Origin: CBDAQA01 sp965198865
Lineage (GTDB): Bacteria > Planctomycetota > Phycisphaerae > Tepidisphaerales > Tepidisphaeraceae
Assembly: GCA_965198865.1 (NCBI GenBank)
Contig: CBDAQA010000022.1
Span: 1-64,000, forward strand
Direction of reading: 5' to 3'
DNA length: 64,000 nt
Shown here: one piece after another, positions 35,533 through 44,383 of the stretch
Position numbering within the stretch: the first letter of the stretch is position 1
How the letters are laid out: each line of letters opens with the position of its first letter
The notes under the pieces: model-generated
The model's database searches: none
The model's input: only the letters and a program-made list of their open reading frames with translations
Told to the model about the DNA's origin: nothing
Program-made: the position numbers and the translations under genes

Positions 35533-36114
35533 TCAACCTGAATGACTGAACGGATCTCCTGGTGGAGGACGATCCCGGTCGGACCGGACGGCGCGCGAAA
35601 GGCGGCGGAACTCGTCCCGAAGCGGCTTCGCGATCCGCGCCGCGAATCGGTCGTCAAGCTCGTGGTGGCGGATCAGGTTGATCACGTCGGCCAGGTCTTG
35701 CGCGCGGAGCAGGTTCCGCGTCCCGCTTCGCAGCTTCAGGTTGATCAGGTCGGCCAACGACACGGTTCGCACGTCGTCGATCGTGGTCCAGTGCGTCGGA
35801 GTGGGCTGCGCCTGTGCAGAGGTCACGAGGTGCACCGGCACACCGGCCAGGGCGAACTCCCGCCGGTCCGCGTCGAAATGGAAGCCGGCGAACCGCAACT
35901 GCTCAGCGAACGTCGCGAGCGGTTCAGGCACGAAGACATCGACATCGCTCGTGGCCCGGACGTGGCCATGCAGCGTCACGGCAACGCCCCCGATGACAGC
36001 GCCCTCGACGTCACCGTCGATCAGCACGCGGGTCACCGCCCGCGCCACGTCAAGAATTGCTCCGCGCCCCTCGAGCATCAGCAACGCCTCATCTCGAAGT
36101 TGGACGGCGTCCAT
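35533..36114 (-). CDS. Nucleotidyltransferase-fold protein (MNT/AbiEii-like)
   Basis: 193 residues from the ATG at 36114 (the frame opens further upstream, to 36198). The core motif VIGGVAVTLHGHVRATSDVD is the GG..A...HG..R.T.DxD signature of small nucleotidyltransferases, followed by VHLVTSAQ and VSLADLINLKLRSGTRN. The latter resembles the DLIxLKxxAGRxxDxxDL segment of AbiEii/DUF-type proteins, here RAQDLADVINLI. Such proteins can act as toxins or RNA modifiers. No partner antitoxin gene is next to it: its neighbours are a membrane protein and a glycosyltransferase. The function is therefore open. Confidence 0.72.
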   Translation of the reverse strand: MDAVQLRDEALLMLEGRGAILDVARAVTRVLIDGDVEGAVIGGVAVTLHGHVRATSDVDVFVPEPLATFAEQLRFAGFHFDADRREFALAGVPVHLVTSAQAQPTPTHWTTIDDVRTVSLADLINLKLRSGTRNLLRAQDLADVINLIRHHELDDRFAARIAKPLRDEFRRLSRAVRSDRDRPPPGDPFSHSG

Positions 36115-36246
36115 TCGCACGAGGTCGATTGTACCAAACAACCAAGCTCCGACTGTACGTCCGGGCGTCCATTCAACTCGTGGGTTGTCGCGGTTCACGC
36201 GGTCGCCATGGCGGGCTCCGTAGTGCCACTCCCTACATGATGGCGG

Positions 36247-37449
36247 TCACGCTGCCATCCGCAGTGGGGCGACAGCCGCCGTCTCGAACAGGTCGATCAC
36301 CGGCCGGTGCTGGATCTCCCGCCATCGTCTCGCCCGCAGCTCGGCGTGGACCGGCGACAGGTTCGCGATGACGGCCGCGTCGAACGCCATCCGCACGGCC
36401 ACCGCGTCGGGCACCACGGGGATGCCGCGGTAGGTGCGGCCGTCGGCGGCCAGGCGGTCGTCGGCGATCGCCGCCACGCGCAGGCCGCAGGCCTGGGCGG
36501 CGCGGTGGTAGGCGAGGATGTTCTTGCCGACGTCGACCAGGACGACCGTGCGCGCCCGGCGCGATCGGACGGCCCGCTCCAGCCGACGGTGGATGTCGAC
36601 GCCGCGGCTGAACCGCTCGAACGCCGCCAGGCCGATCGGGTGGCGGTGGCCGGGGCGGAGGGATCGGCCCAGGCCCTGGGCGAGGCCGATCGCCGTGGCC
36701 CGTCGGTGGCCGGGGCCCTTCGACCCGGCGATCCACCAGTACCGTCTTGCCCAATCCACGGCGAACGGCACGACCCACTTCCGCGGCAGGTAGCGCGTGG
36801 CCAGCATCAGGTTGTTCCGCGCGTCAAGCCGGCTGGTGCGCGTCGGCTGCCGGGCGGCGGGGGTCTTCAGGTGTCGCACGTGCAGGTCGTCGAACCGTCG
36901 CACGTCCCAGCCCGCGGCCAGCAGCCGCAGCGACACGTCGTACTCCTCGGCCTGCATGAAGAAGTCGGTCGGCAGCCCGCCCACCTGCTCCAGCGCCGCC
37001 CGGCGGAACGCCGTGCCGCAGCCGATCGCCACGTTGGGGTAGGCGCTGCACTCCCGCGACCCGTCCGGCAGCGTGACCGTGAACGCGGCCGCCCCGAGCC
37101 GGTCGTCGGCGTCGAAGTGCTCGATCAGCTGCCAGACCGTGTCGGCCGTCGGGTAGGAGTCGTCGTCGAGGAACACGACGAACTCGCCGCCGGCGAACGG
37201 CAGCCCGGCGTTCTTGGCGCACGCGCCGAGGTTGCGTTCGAGCCGGACCACGCGCACGTCCGGCACGGTGGCCGCGACCGCGTCGGCCGTGCCGTCGGTG
37301 CTGGCGTTGTCGACCACGATCGTCTCGGTCACCACGTCGGTCCGCTGCCCGATCATCGACAGCTCGGCCAGCGTCCCCAGCAGCACCTCGCGCCGGTTGT
37401 GCGTCGAGATGAGGAACGTGACGAGGGGGGCGAGCGTTGGGTGATCCAT
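36247..37449 (-). CDS. Family 2 glycosyltransferase with C-terminal Rossmann-like domain
   Basis: 400 residues from the ATG at 37449. GT-A catalytic domain, residues about 8-240: VTFLISTHNRREVLLGTLAE, IVVDNASTDGTADAV, LERNLGACAKNAGL, FVVFLDDDSYPTAD (metal-binding DxD), CGTAFRRAALEQVGGLPTDF and QAEEYDVSLRLLAAGWDV. Residues about 293-400 look like a small Rossmann domain (RTVVLVDVGKNILAYHRAA, GLRVAAIADDRLAADGRTYR, GIPVVPD, FDAAVIANLSPVHAE), similar to PglD-type N-terminal domains. The pairing is uncommon. It is the last gene of the minus-strand glycan block and probably cytoplasmic. Confidence 0.85.
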   Translation of the reverse strand: MDHPTLAPLVTFLISTHNRREVLLGTLAELSMIGQRTDVVTETIVVDNASTDGTADAVAATVPDVRVVRLERNLGACAKNAGLPFAGGEFVVFLDDDSYPTADTVWQLIEHFDADDRLGAAAFTVTLPDGSRECSAYPNVAIGCGTAFRRAALEQVGGLPTDFFMQAEEYDVSLRLLAAGWDVRRFDDLHVRHLKTPAARQPTRTSRLDARNNLMLATRYLPRKWVVPFAVDWARRYWWIAGSKGPGHRRATAIGLAQGLGRSLRPGHRHPIGLAAFERFSRGVDIHRRLERAVRSRRARTVVLVDVGKNILAYHRAAQACGLRVAAIADDRLAADGRTYRGIPVVPDAVAVRMAFDAAVIANLSPVHAELRARRWREIQHRPVIDLFETAAVAPLRMAA

Positions 37450-37534
37450 GGGGTGATTCTGAAGACGTGAAGACGTGGAACGTGAAGACGTGAGCGGGGC
37501 CTCCTCTCGCGTCTTCGCGTCTTCACGTTTCACG
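37450..37534. repeat. Short repeats and inverted repeat between two glycosyltransferase genes
   Basis: GAAGACGTG occurs three times within 37461-37492. An inverted counterpart (CGTCTTCGCGTCTTCACG) lies at 37510-37527 and touches the 3' end of the upstream gene. It forms a weak hairpin and belongs to the same general class of intergenic elements seen elsewhere in the window. Confidence 0.5.
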
Positions 37535-38312
37535 CGGCCAAACCTGCGGAGCGAAGCCCCCGCAGCGTACACGGCCGCGCCGGGTCGAAGTCGTTGCGGG
37601 CCGGGTTGGCCGGCGGCAGGTCCCACTTGGCGAACAGCTTGGCGTTGTCCTCCCGGCCGACGGGGGCATCCGCGGCACGCCGGTCGTCGGGCACCTCGTC
37701 GTGGTCGATCGCCACGCCGGCCTCGGCCGGCACCACGCGCAGGCCGGCGTGCCACGCCTTTAGCGACAGGTCGGGGTCGGCGCCGTAGAAGTAGAACCGC
37801 CCGTCCAGAAAGTTCAGCCGCTCGAACACATTCCGCCGGCCCACGGCGAAGTTGGCGTACAGCGTCCCGCGGACGTGGCAGATGGCGAAGTCCCGGCCGT
37901 CGACGGTCGATCGGTACGCCACGTTGCGCGCCGCTTTGAACCGGTGGTACATCGCGACCAGCCCGACGCCCGTGGGTGCCGCGGCCGCCTGGGCCACGGC
38001 TCGGTCGTACGCCCCGGGCAGGGGTCGGGCGTCGTCGTTCAACCAGGAGAGGAACGTCCCGCGCGCCGCCCGCAGCCCCAGGTTGCAGGCCCGGACGAAC
38101 CCGCCGCGATCGCGCTCGGTGATGACGGTCAATCGGTCGCCGAAGTGGTCCGCCGCCTCGGCCAGCACGGCGGGCGTGTCGTCGTAGCTGGCGCCGTCGA
38201 CGATGATCACCTCGTGCGCCGTGCGGACGGTCTGCCGGACGGTGCGCAGGCACGCCTCCAACAGCGTGGCGCGGTTACAGGTGGGGATGACGATCGACAG
38301 CTCGGGGGGCAC
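37530..38312 (-). CDS. Family 2 glycosyltransferase
   Basis: 260 residues from a GTG at 38312, placed 5 bp after the preceding stop; an upstream extension in the same frame lacks family homology. GT-A pattern: ELSIVIPTCNRATLLEACLR, EVIIVDGASYDDTPAVL, RDRGGFVRACNLGLRAARG and FLSWLNDDARPLPGAY (metal-binding NDD). The acceptor region includes NFAVGRRNVFERLNFLDGRF and YGADPDLSLKAWHAGLRVV. It likely adds one sugar to a surface glycan in the cytoplasm, with unknown donor. It is translationally close to both neighbours. Confidence 0.85.
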   Translation of the reverse strand: MPPELSIVIPTCNRATLLEACLRTVRQTVRTAHEVIIVDGASYDDTPAVLAEAADHFGDRLTVITERDRGGFVRACNLGLRAARGTFLSWLNDDARPLPGAYDRAVAQAAAAPTGVGLVAMYHRFKAARNVAYRSTVDGRDFAICHVRGTLYANFAVGRRNVFERLNFLDGRFYFYGADPDLSLKAWHAGLRVVPAEAGVAIDHDEVPDDRRAADAPVGREDNAKLFAKWDLPPANPARNDFDPARPCTLRGLRSAGLAA

Positions 38313-38317
38313 GGGGC

Positions 38318-38911
38318 TCAGGCCGCCTTTCGGGTCGGGGTGGCGCGGGACGACGCCCGGTCGTAGGCCGCGGCAAGGCCGGCCAGCAGCCGGTCGGCGC
38401 GGGCGACGAACACCTTGCCCGGGTCGACGCCGAGCTGCTTCTGCAGGTCGTCCCGCACGGCATCGTCGGGAACGACCAGGGTGTCGGCCCGGAACGCCGA
38501 CGCGGTCCACCACGTCTCGCGCTGCCACCGCTCGGGCGCCGTGAAGCGGCCCGGGGACGTGCGGTGGGCGAGACCGTCGACGCTGAGCACCACCGGCAGG
38601 GCGACGGCCAGCACGTCGAGCGGCCCGCCGCCGGCCACGTGCAGCAGCGCGACGCGGTGCGCCTCCAGCAGGGCCAGCTTGCGCCGGCGGTAGTCGGACG
38701 TTTGCCGCAGCCCGGTCTCGGGCGACTCCAGCGTCAGCACGGTGGCCAGCCCGTGCGTCGCGTGCCGCAGCGACCGCCGATGTTCCTCGCGGCCGAGCAG
38801 CACGAGCCCCGTGGCCGGCGACCGCGGCTGGGCGAGCAGGGCGACGAGGTCGAGCGTCCCCGCGGCGACGTCGCCCGGCGGGGCGGTGGTGGTGTCAATG
38901 GCGACGATCAT
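38318..38911 (-). CDS. Short GT4-like glycosyltransferase-type protein
   Basis: 197 residues from the ATG at 38911 with GAAGGAG nine bases upstream. The composition and the segment ERWQRETWWTASAFRADTLV, then PDDAVRDDLQKQLGVDPGKVF, recall the middle of GT4-type glycosyltransferases (a donor-domain entry where acceptor-side serine/asparagine motifs meet). The protein ends soon after, so the C-terminal donor-binding domain is missing. It may be truncated or have a helper role. It sits 5 bp before the next glycosyltransferase gene. Specific function not recognised. Confidence 0.6.
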   Translation of the reverse strand: MIVAIDTTTAPPGDVAAGTLDLVALLAQPRSPATGLVLLGREEHRRSLRHATHGLATVLTLESPETGLRQTSDYRRRKLALLEAHRVALLHVAGGGPLDVLAVALPVVLSVDGLAHRTSPGRFTAPERWQRETWWTASAFRADTLVVPDDAVRDDLQKQLGVDPGKVFVARADRLLAGLAAAYDRASSRATPTRKAA

Positions 38912-38989
38912 GCCGTCACGCTCCTTCGTGCGTCCGAACTCCACGGCGGATCGCGGGTCGTGCGGCCGCGCGACCGCCGTGGATCAAAC

Positions 38990-39014
38990 ATCGGGCGATC
39001 GCTCGATGCCCGAT
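38990..39014 (-). terminator. Possible weak terminator inside the glycan block
   Basis: Stem ATCGGGC/GCCCGAT (38990-38996 and 39008-39014) with an 11-nt loop and a short T-containing tail on the minus strand, downstream of the acetyltransferase gene. The 224-bp gap here is the largest within the block and could split it into two transcripts. Confidence 0.35.
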
Positions 39015-39135
39015 AATAATTCGGGTCGCGGCGGGCCTGGCGTGCCGCGGTGGACAGCGCGGGCCCTCCTCGACCCGGACGCGTCGAAGTCGCTCGGTCG
39101 CGTCAACCGCCCGGACCGAGGACTGCCCCTCACGA

Positions 39136-39900
39136 TCAGCCCTCGATGGCGGCGGCGACGAGGAAGTCGGCGACGCTCGGCTGGCGGAACAGGGGCGCGA
39201 GCCGGGCGACCCGCTCGGGCGGCCAGTCCCACCAGCGCGACGCGAGCAGGCGGTCGACCTCGTCCGCCGCGAAGCGTGCCCGCCGCACCCTCGCCGGCAC
39301 GCCGGCGGCGATCGCGTAGGGTGGCACGTCCTTCGTCACCACCGCGCCGGCACCGATGATCGCGCCGTCGCCGATGTTGACGCCGTCGCGGATGTAGACG
39401 CGAGCGCCGATCCACACGTCGTTTCCGATGCGCACGCGGGCCCGCTCCTGGAAGTGGGACACGTCGGAGAACGTGGTGCCGCACTGCTTGGCGGGGGAGA
39501 AGAAGACGGGGCTGGTGGAGATCCAGCCGGTGGGGTGCTGGCCGAGTCCGACGAGCAACTGCGGGGCGATCGAGCAGTACCGGCCGACGTCGGCGTGGCT
39601 GATCTGGCAGTCGTCGCCGACGTACGTGTACGAGCCGATCGTCGCGTCGCCGACGTAGCAGCGGTAGTTGATGCTCACGTACGAGCCCAGCGTGCTGCGG
39701 TCGATGCGGGCGGAGCCGAGCACGCGGAGGTGTTCGCCTGCGGTCGAGGCGCGCACTCGCGCACCGTCGTGGATCGTGGAGCCGGAGCCCAGCAATCGGA
39801 CGTCGGGGGCAACGGCGGCGCGCCGGTGGACCTGATGTGTCGGGTGGCGACGCCTGCCGGTGTAGCCGAACGTGAGGGCATCAAGAACGCGGTTCGACAT
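39136..39900 (-). CDS. Hexapeptide-repeat acetyltransferase (CatB/XAT type)
   Basis: 254 residues with left-handed beta-helix repeats (GSARIDRSTLGSYVSINYRC, VGDATIGSYTYVGDDCQIS, ADVGRYCSIAPQLLVGLGQH). The XAT-class tail follows: HPTGWISTSPVFFSP (catalytic His), RVRIGNDVWIGARVYIRDGV, IGDGAIIGAGAVVTKDVPPY and AIAAGVPARVRR. The C-terminal DEVDRLLASRWWDWP is typical. These trimeric enzymes transfer acetyl from acetyl-CoA to a hydroxyl or amine. In this cluster a sugar of the glycan is the likely acceptor. It is 57 bp after the DUF115-like gene. Confidence 0.88.
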   Translation of the reverse strand: MSNRVLDALTFGYTGRRRHPTHQVHRRAAVAPDVRLLGSGSTIHDGARVRASTAGEHLRVLGSARIDRSTLGSYVSINYRCYVGDATIGSYTYVGDDCQISHADVGRYCSIAPQLLVGLGQHPTGWISTSPVFFSPAKQCGTTFSDVSHFQERARVRIGNDVWIGARVYIRDGVNIGDGAIIGAGAVVTKDVPPYAIAAGVPARVRRARFAADEVDRLLASRWWDWPPERVARLAPLFRQPSVADFLVAAAIEG

Positions 39901-39957
39901 GCGTGTCGGGTCCTGCTGGAGTGGCAGGTCTAGACGCCATCCTGCTGAGGGCCATGG

Positions 39958-40890
39958 TCAGGCGGCGCGCCGGCTCAGCACGGCGGGCAACACGTCCTCA
40001 AACCGCCGCCGCGGGAACACGTCGAGGAACCCGCCGTCGGTCGCGTTGATGATCTGCACGCTGCGGCGGTCGGCATGCCGGCGGAGCGCGCCGTAGCCCA
40101 GCCACACGTCGTTCACGATGCGGATCATCTCCAGGTAGCGGAAGCGGCCGTAGTCGTCGTTCGCCACCGCGTGGCCGGCCAGCGTCGGACCGGCGTAGAA
40201 GTGCTGGTGCGTCCCCTGGTGGGCGAGGAAGTCGTGATCCGCGCCCAGCAGGTAGATCTCCGAACACCCGGCGTACAGCGCCAGCATCACGCTGAGCTGC
40301 ATGCAGTTCATCACGTTGGGTACGGGCCGCGTCAGGTCGACGTGCCGCAGGCGCGCGCTGCGCAGGTTGCCGGCGAACGCGACGTACCGGGTTCGGGCCT
40401 CATCGAGCCAGCCGTGGTTGCGCACGTCACGGGCGGCGGCGTAGGGGACGATGAACTCCGAGTGGCGCACCTTCTGGCGGACGTCGTCCAGCAACCGCAG
40501 CGATGGCCCAGACCCGTCGAAGAACGTCCCGTCGGCGAACAGGTAGTACGTCGGCCGGATCACCTCCAGCAGCGGGTGTCGCACGAAGCCGTTCATGGCG
40601 ATCGTCACCTCGCCGGCCAGGGGTGTCAGGTCCTGACGGGCGAGCGACGGGCCGTTGCCGATGACGAAGCAGCGCCGCCCCCGGTGGCGGTCGCGCAGGT
40701 CGGCGTTCGCGGGCAGCAGTGGTCGGCGGAAGTGGCTCGCGACCGTGTACTTCTCCCGCGTCGAGAGCCCGTCGGCGGCGGCGAGCAGGGCGCGGCCCGC
40801 GCCGCGCAGCGCGCGGCGGGCGGCGTAGAACGGCCAGCCGTACAGCGGGGCGTCGCGGTAGTGGATGGGCGGGGCGATGGGCTGGTTCAC
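39958..40890 (-). CDS. DUF115/MptE-like (Maf-type) glycan protein
   Basis: 310 residues. GRRCFVIGNGPSLARQDLTP (about residues 70-90) is the signature of DUF115/MptE-like proteins, a group that includes the Maf flagellin-glycosylation proteins and some sialyltransferase relatives. TIAMNGFVRHPLLEVIRPTY, YYLFADGTFFDG and VMLALYAGCSEIYLLGADHDF follow in the expected order. The closing part has QIINATDGGFLDVFPR. A sugar-transfer role is likely; donor and acceptor are unknown. Its start overlaps the stop of the large glycosyltransferase by 4 bp (ATGA), indicating coupling. Confidence 0.75.
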   Translation of the reverse strand: MNQPIAPPIHYRDAPLYGWPFYAARRALRGAGRALLAAADGLSTREKYTVASHFRRPLLPANADLRDRHRGRRCFVIGNGPSLARQDLTPLAGEVTIAMNGFVRHPLLEVIRPTYYLFADGTFFDGSGPSLRLLDDVRQKVRHSEFIVPYAAARDVRNHGWLDEARTRYVAFAGNLRSARLRHVDLTRPVPNVMNCMQLSVMLALYAGCSEIYLLGADHDFLAHQGTHQHFYAGPTLAGHAVANDDYGRFRYLEMIRIVNDVWLGYGALRRHADRRSVQIINATDGGFLDVFPRRRFEDVLPAVLSRRAA

Positions 40891-42983
40891 GCGGCCTCCA
40901 ACAGCGGGGTTCTCTCCGGGGCGATCAGTCGGGCATGGATCAGGTCGAGCAGTCGCCCGGTGATGCGCCGGTAGCTGGCGCGCTCGATCACGGGCTCGCG
41001 CATCGCCATCGCCACTGCGTGCCGGGCGGGATCATCGGTCAGGAACGTCGCCATGCGCGATCGCAGCTCGGCGGCGTCGCCGAACGCGACGCGGTCGTAC
41101 TCGGGCCAGACGGCCGTCGCGGTGTTCATGAAGTCGGCGTCGGCGCACGTCTGCAGGATGTCGAACAGCGGCAGGTCCGACGTCGCCGCGTCGTAGCCGA
41201 GGATCTGGTCAACCGCCCGACACGCCCGGCGAACGGCGTCGTCGGCGCGGCGGCGGAAGTCGGCCTCGTCGGCGATGCCGTGCCGCTGGCACCAGTCCCA
41301 CAGCGTCAGGTAGTGCCGGCCCAGCGCGTCCACGGGCGTCCGCCGGATCAGGAAGAACCCGCCCGCCGCAAGCCCGTCGAGCAGGCGTTGGTGAACCGCG
41401 CCGGTGACGATCGCCTGCAGGTTGATCCGGCTGGCCCGATAGATCGCCGACAGTTGCCCCGCGTTGTCGGCCGTGCCGCGGGCGTGGCGGGCCAGGGTCG
41501 GGTGTTGCTCCCAGCCCCGGCCGTAGACCCGCAGGTCGACGCCGAGGTCGGACACCCATCGCAGCGTTTGGTGCCGGAACAGCGCGTTGCCGATGGACGT
41601 TTGGAAGAACCGGGTCGCGGTCGTCTCGGCCGGCCCCTGGCAGCGGACGCCGGTGGCGTCCATGGCGGCGCGGAGCATCGTCCGCACGCCCGGCTCCAGC
41701 AGGGCCGGCCCGCCCGACTCGTAGTGGGCGACCGTGCGATCGAACATGTCCCGGTAGAGCCGGGCACCGTCGGCCGACTCCAATTGCTGGACCCGCTCGG
41801 TCAGCAGCACGTCGGCGAGGGCGCTGGCGTGGCTGACGTAGGAGACGTCGCAGGCGAAGGCGTCACGCTCGGCGGGGGAGATGGGCGTGGGCGCGAAGCG
41901 CTCGTCGTTCACGCCGACGCAGGCCGGCACGAACCGGTCGGCCGGGTAGCCGTAGCGCTTCGACAGTTGGAGCCGGCCGAACCCCAGGCAGAAGTCGCGC
42001 GGCCCCTGGGCCGCGCCCGACTCGGCGCTGTAGATGTGGTCCATGTGGTCCTGCACCCACATGACGACCGGCACGTCGGGCGGCAGCCCGCCGACGGTTC
42101 GGCGGCCGTGGTCGATCACGACGATCAGGTCGGGCTGGAACTCGGCACAGGCGCGGGCGCGGTACTGCTCGCCGCACACCTCGTGGTCGGCCGCGTCGAT
42201 CACGAGCCGCGTCTGGTGGCCCAGCCGGTCGAACGCGGCCAGCCAGTCGCGCATGCTGTGCTGGAGGAACGTCGTGTACCGCGACGTCAGGCCGAGCACG
42301 CGCAGCCGACTGCCGGGCCCGGGCAGCGTTGGCGCGTAGGCCGCGGCGATGTCGCGGTTCCGTTGGAAACCGGCCTCGCGGCGCTCGACGGCGCGAGCCC
42401 GCAGCGCGTCGAAGTCGGTGCCGGTGGGGAACAGGGTCGGGTCGGCGATCGCCCAGCGGTGCGGCAGCGGGCAGGCCAGGTCGGCGACCATCGATTCGCC
42501 GAGCCGGGCGACGGCGTCGGGTCCGGCGAACAGGCGCACGCGGGCGTCTGCCAGCAGGGTGCGCCAGTCGTGCAGGTGGAGCAGCACCCAGAGGCGCTCC
42601 AGGTCGGGCAGGACGAAGTAGAGCGGCGGCCTCCAGCCGGAGATGTCTGACCGGCAGGGCATGCGGTAGAGCCGGTCCCACAGCCATCCTTGGTCTTCGC
42701 CGGCAACGAGCAGCGGGGCCTCGCAGTGACCCGAGGGGCAAAGGGATTGGGCCGTGTTCAGCGCGGTGGCGGCGGGGATGAGCAGGGGCAGCTCGCGCAC
42801 GTCCGGCCGGCCCACGCCGAGCGCCAGGCCCGCAGGCGTCGGCCGGACGAAGTAGGTTTGCGGCGCCACGCGCGCCATTCGAGCCGACAGCTCGGGGTCC
42901 CGCGTGGCGAGCGCGGCGAGGTTGTCGGCCAGGCGCGAGCCCAGGGCGGCGAGCGGGGTCCAGATCGGTGCAGGCAACGCCAT
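40887..42983 (-). CDS. Large glycosyltransferase (DUF3880 / GT4-like C-terminus)
   Basis: 698 residues. The N-terminal 230 residues are a less conserved domain. Residues about 230-420 include VLGLTSRYTTFLQHSMRDW, FQPDLIVVIDHGRRTVGG and PVVMWVQDHMDHIYS, as in DUF3880 N-terminal domains. The C-terminal half includes VSDLGVDLRVYGRGWEQHP, ASRINLQAIVTGAVHQRLLD and GLAAGGFFLIRRTPVDALG, a glycosyltransferase donor-site pattern (Glyco_trans_1_2), then FGDAAELRSRMATFLTDD. It is probably a polymer or repeat-unit glycosyltransferase. A shortened relative of its two ends exists at 44039-44374. Confidence 0.82.
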   Translation of the reverse strand: MALPAPIWTPLAALGSRLADNLAALATRDPELSARMARVAPQTYFVRPTPAGLALGVGRPDVRELPLLIPAATALNTAQSLCPSGHCEAPLLVAGEDQGWLWDRLYRMPCRSDISGWRPPLYFVLPDLERLWVLLHLHDWRTLLADARVRLFAGPDAVARLGESMVADLACPLPHRWAIADPTLFPTGTDFDALRARAVERREAGFQRNRDIAAAYAPTLPGPGSRLRVLGLTSRYTTFLQHSMRDWLAAFDRLGHQTRLVIDAADHEVCGEQYRARACAEFQPDLIVVIDHGRRTVGGLPPDVPVVMWVQDHMDHIYSAESGAAQGPRDFCLGFGRLQLSKRYGYPADRFVPACVGVNDERFAPTPISPAERDAFACDVSYVSHASALADVLLTERVQQLESADGARLYRDMFDRTVAHYESGGPALLEPGVRTMLRAAMDATGVRCQGPAETTATRFFQTSIGNALFRHQTLRWVSDLGVDLRVYGRGWEQHPTLARHARGTADNAGQLSAIYRASRINLQAIVTGAVHQRLLDGLAAGGFFLIRRTPVDALGRHYLTLWDWCQRHGIADEADFRRRADDAVRRACRAVDQILGYDAATSDLPLFDILQTCADADFMNTATAVWPEYDRVAFGDAAELRSRMATFLTDDPARHAVAMAMREPVIERASYRRITGRLLDLIHARLIAPERTPLLEAA

Positions 42984-43049
42984 GGGTGCGTGAAGGGGCC
43001 GAGCGTGTTCCCCCGCCCGTTGAATCGGGCAGGCCGGGTCTCATCGGAA

Positions 43050-44006
43050 TTATCGGATCGCCGCGTTTGCGGACATCACAGTTCTGCCCGGCCCCGCCAT
43101 CCGCTTGAGCAGATTGGCGTGGTCCTCGCGAGGGTGTTCGAACCGGCCATGGTTCGGTTGCCTGGCCATGTTTGAGCGGAAGCCGAGCCGCACGCCGAGC
43201 GCCTCAAGTACGGCGGCGGTGTCGGGCGAGTAGGAGTTGCACGGGTGCGACATGGCCGTGGGCGGCTCGCCCAGCAGGCCGGTGAGCGTGCCGTGGTTCG
43301 CCGCGTACTCGACCATCTGGCCCGCGGCGGACAGCTCGCCGACGCGGGTGGGGTGCGTGTGGGAGTGGAGCCCGACGACGTGCCCCTCGGCGTGCAGCTG
43401 GCGCAGCTCCGCCGCGCCCATCCACAGCCCGCGGGCCAGGGCCGCCGCGTCGACGCCGGCCATCAAGCCGTCCATCACCTCGAAGTACCGGGCCGGGCCG
43501 AGCACCTCGTCCCGCAGGAAGCGGAACGTGCGGTCGCCGTCGGTGTAGAACGGGAACTCGCGGAGGTAGCGGGCCGGCGTGAACCCGTCCAGTTGTTCCA
43601 GCGCCCGCTCGCGGTTGGGACCGCGCAGCACCGCGTCCAGGAACACGTCGTGGAACGTCTCGACGGTGGGGTAGTGCAACGTGCGGAACAGCCGGTACAG
43701 CTCGACACGCTCGGGCTGGCCGTCCAGGACCGAGGTGTAGACGAACCAGAACGCCGTCAGGCCGTGATGGCGCAGGACGGGCAGGGCGACGTCGAACTGG
43801 CACTGGAGGTTGTCGTCGAGCGTGAGGCACAGGTCGTTCGGCGCCAGCGTGCCGGACTCGGCCCGGGCCTGCCACTGGCGCGCGGGGAGGATCCGCTCGG
43901 GCCCGAGGTGCCAGATCATCTCGTCCAGTTCCTCTGCCGACATCGCCCCCTGCCCGCGCGGGTGGCGGTCGTCGTGGAAGTGGTGGAACATGATGCCGTG
44001 CGCCAT
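43050..44006 (-). CDS. Polysaccharide deacetylase (NodB-like)
   Basis: 318 residues from the ATG at 44006, with an AAGG element eight bases upstream. NodB homology: NDLCLTLDDNLQCQFDVALP, which replaces the canonical TFDDG with TLDDN but keeps the metal and catalytic Asp pair, and HVVGLHSHTHPTRVG, the HxxxH metal site. MSHPCNSYS near residue 270 is another catalytic segment. Family members remove N- or O-acetyl groups from polysaccharides; this one carries a long insert between the motifs. With no signal peptide it may work on lipid-linked or nucleotide intermediates in the cytoplasm. Confidence 0.82.
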   Translation of the reverse strand: MAHGIMFHHFHDDRHPRGQGAMSAEELDEMIWHLGPERILPARQWQARAESGTLAPNDLCLTLDDNLQCQFDVALPVLRHHGLTAFWFVYTSVLDGQPERVELYRLFRTLHYPTVETFHDVFLDAVLRGPNRERALEQLDGFTPARYLREFPFYTDGDRTFRFLRDEVLGPARYFEVMDGLMAGVDAAALARGLWMGAAELRQLHAEGHVVGLHSHTHPTRVGELSAAGQMVEYAANHGTLTGLLGEPPTAMSHPCNSYSPDTAAVLEALGVRLGFRSNMARQPNHGRFEHPREDHANLLKRMAGPGRTVMSANAAIR

Positions 44007-44038
44007 CGAGGCACCTTCTCGCTCGGGAACGGTTCCAA

Positions 44039-44374
44039 TCATGCCGCGGCGCGGCGGGCGGGGCGCATGCGGTCGCCGATCAGGTCCAACAACCCAGTGG
44101 AGATCCGCCGGTGGCTGGCGTGCTCGATCACGGGCCCACGCGTCGCCATCGCCACATCGCGCCGGCCCTGGGGATGGGTCAGGAACCGCTCGACGCGGGA
44201 TCGCAGCTCGGCGGGGTCGCCGAACGCGACGTCGTCGTACTGGGGCCAGACGGCGCTGGCCATGTCGACGTCAAAGGTCGCGTTCACGGCCTGGCATAGG
44301 TCTCGGGTCGCCCCGTTGGCGTGGTGGCGCGCGGCCAGCGGGGTCCATTCGGTCTGGTCGGAGGCGTGGGCCAA
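44039..44374 (-). CDS. Mini-gene matching both ends of the large glycosyltransferase
   Basis: 111 residues. The C-terminal 75 (AVWPQYDDVAFGDPAELRSR, FLTHPQGRRDVAMATRGPVI) match the last 75 residues of the 698-residue glycosyltransferase (AVWPEYDRVAFGDAAELRSR). The first residues (MA......WTPLAA) match its N-terminus (MALPAPIWTPLAA). The intervening 560 or so residues, including the catalytic part, are absent. It therefore seems to be an internal-deletion duplicate. It still has an intact frame with plausible spacing (9 bp after the kinase gene). It may be a remnant or a small regulatory or structural subunit. Confidence 0.65.
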   Translation of the reverse strand: MAHASDQTEWTPLAARHHANGATRDLCQAVNATFDVDMASAVWPQYDDVAFGDPAELRSRVERFLTHPQGRRDVAMATRGPVIEHASHRRISTGLLDLIGDRMRPARRAAA

Positions 44375-44383
44375 GGCGGGTCC

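Noticed and set aside
36114..36198. Toxin-antitoxin reading of the nucleotidyltransferase gene
   Set aside because: No small partner gene lies next to it; the short frame upstream of the annotated start is better seen as leader sequence.
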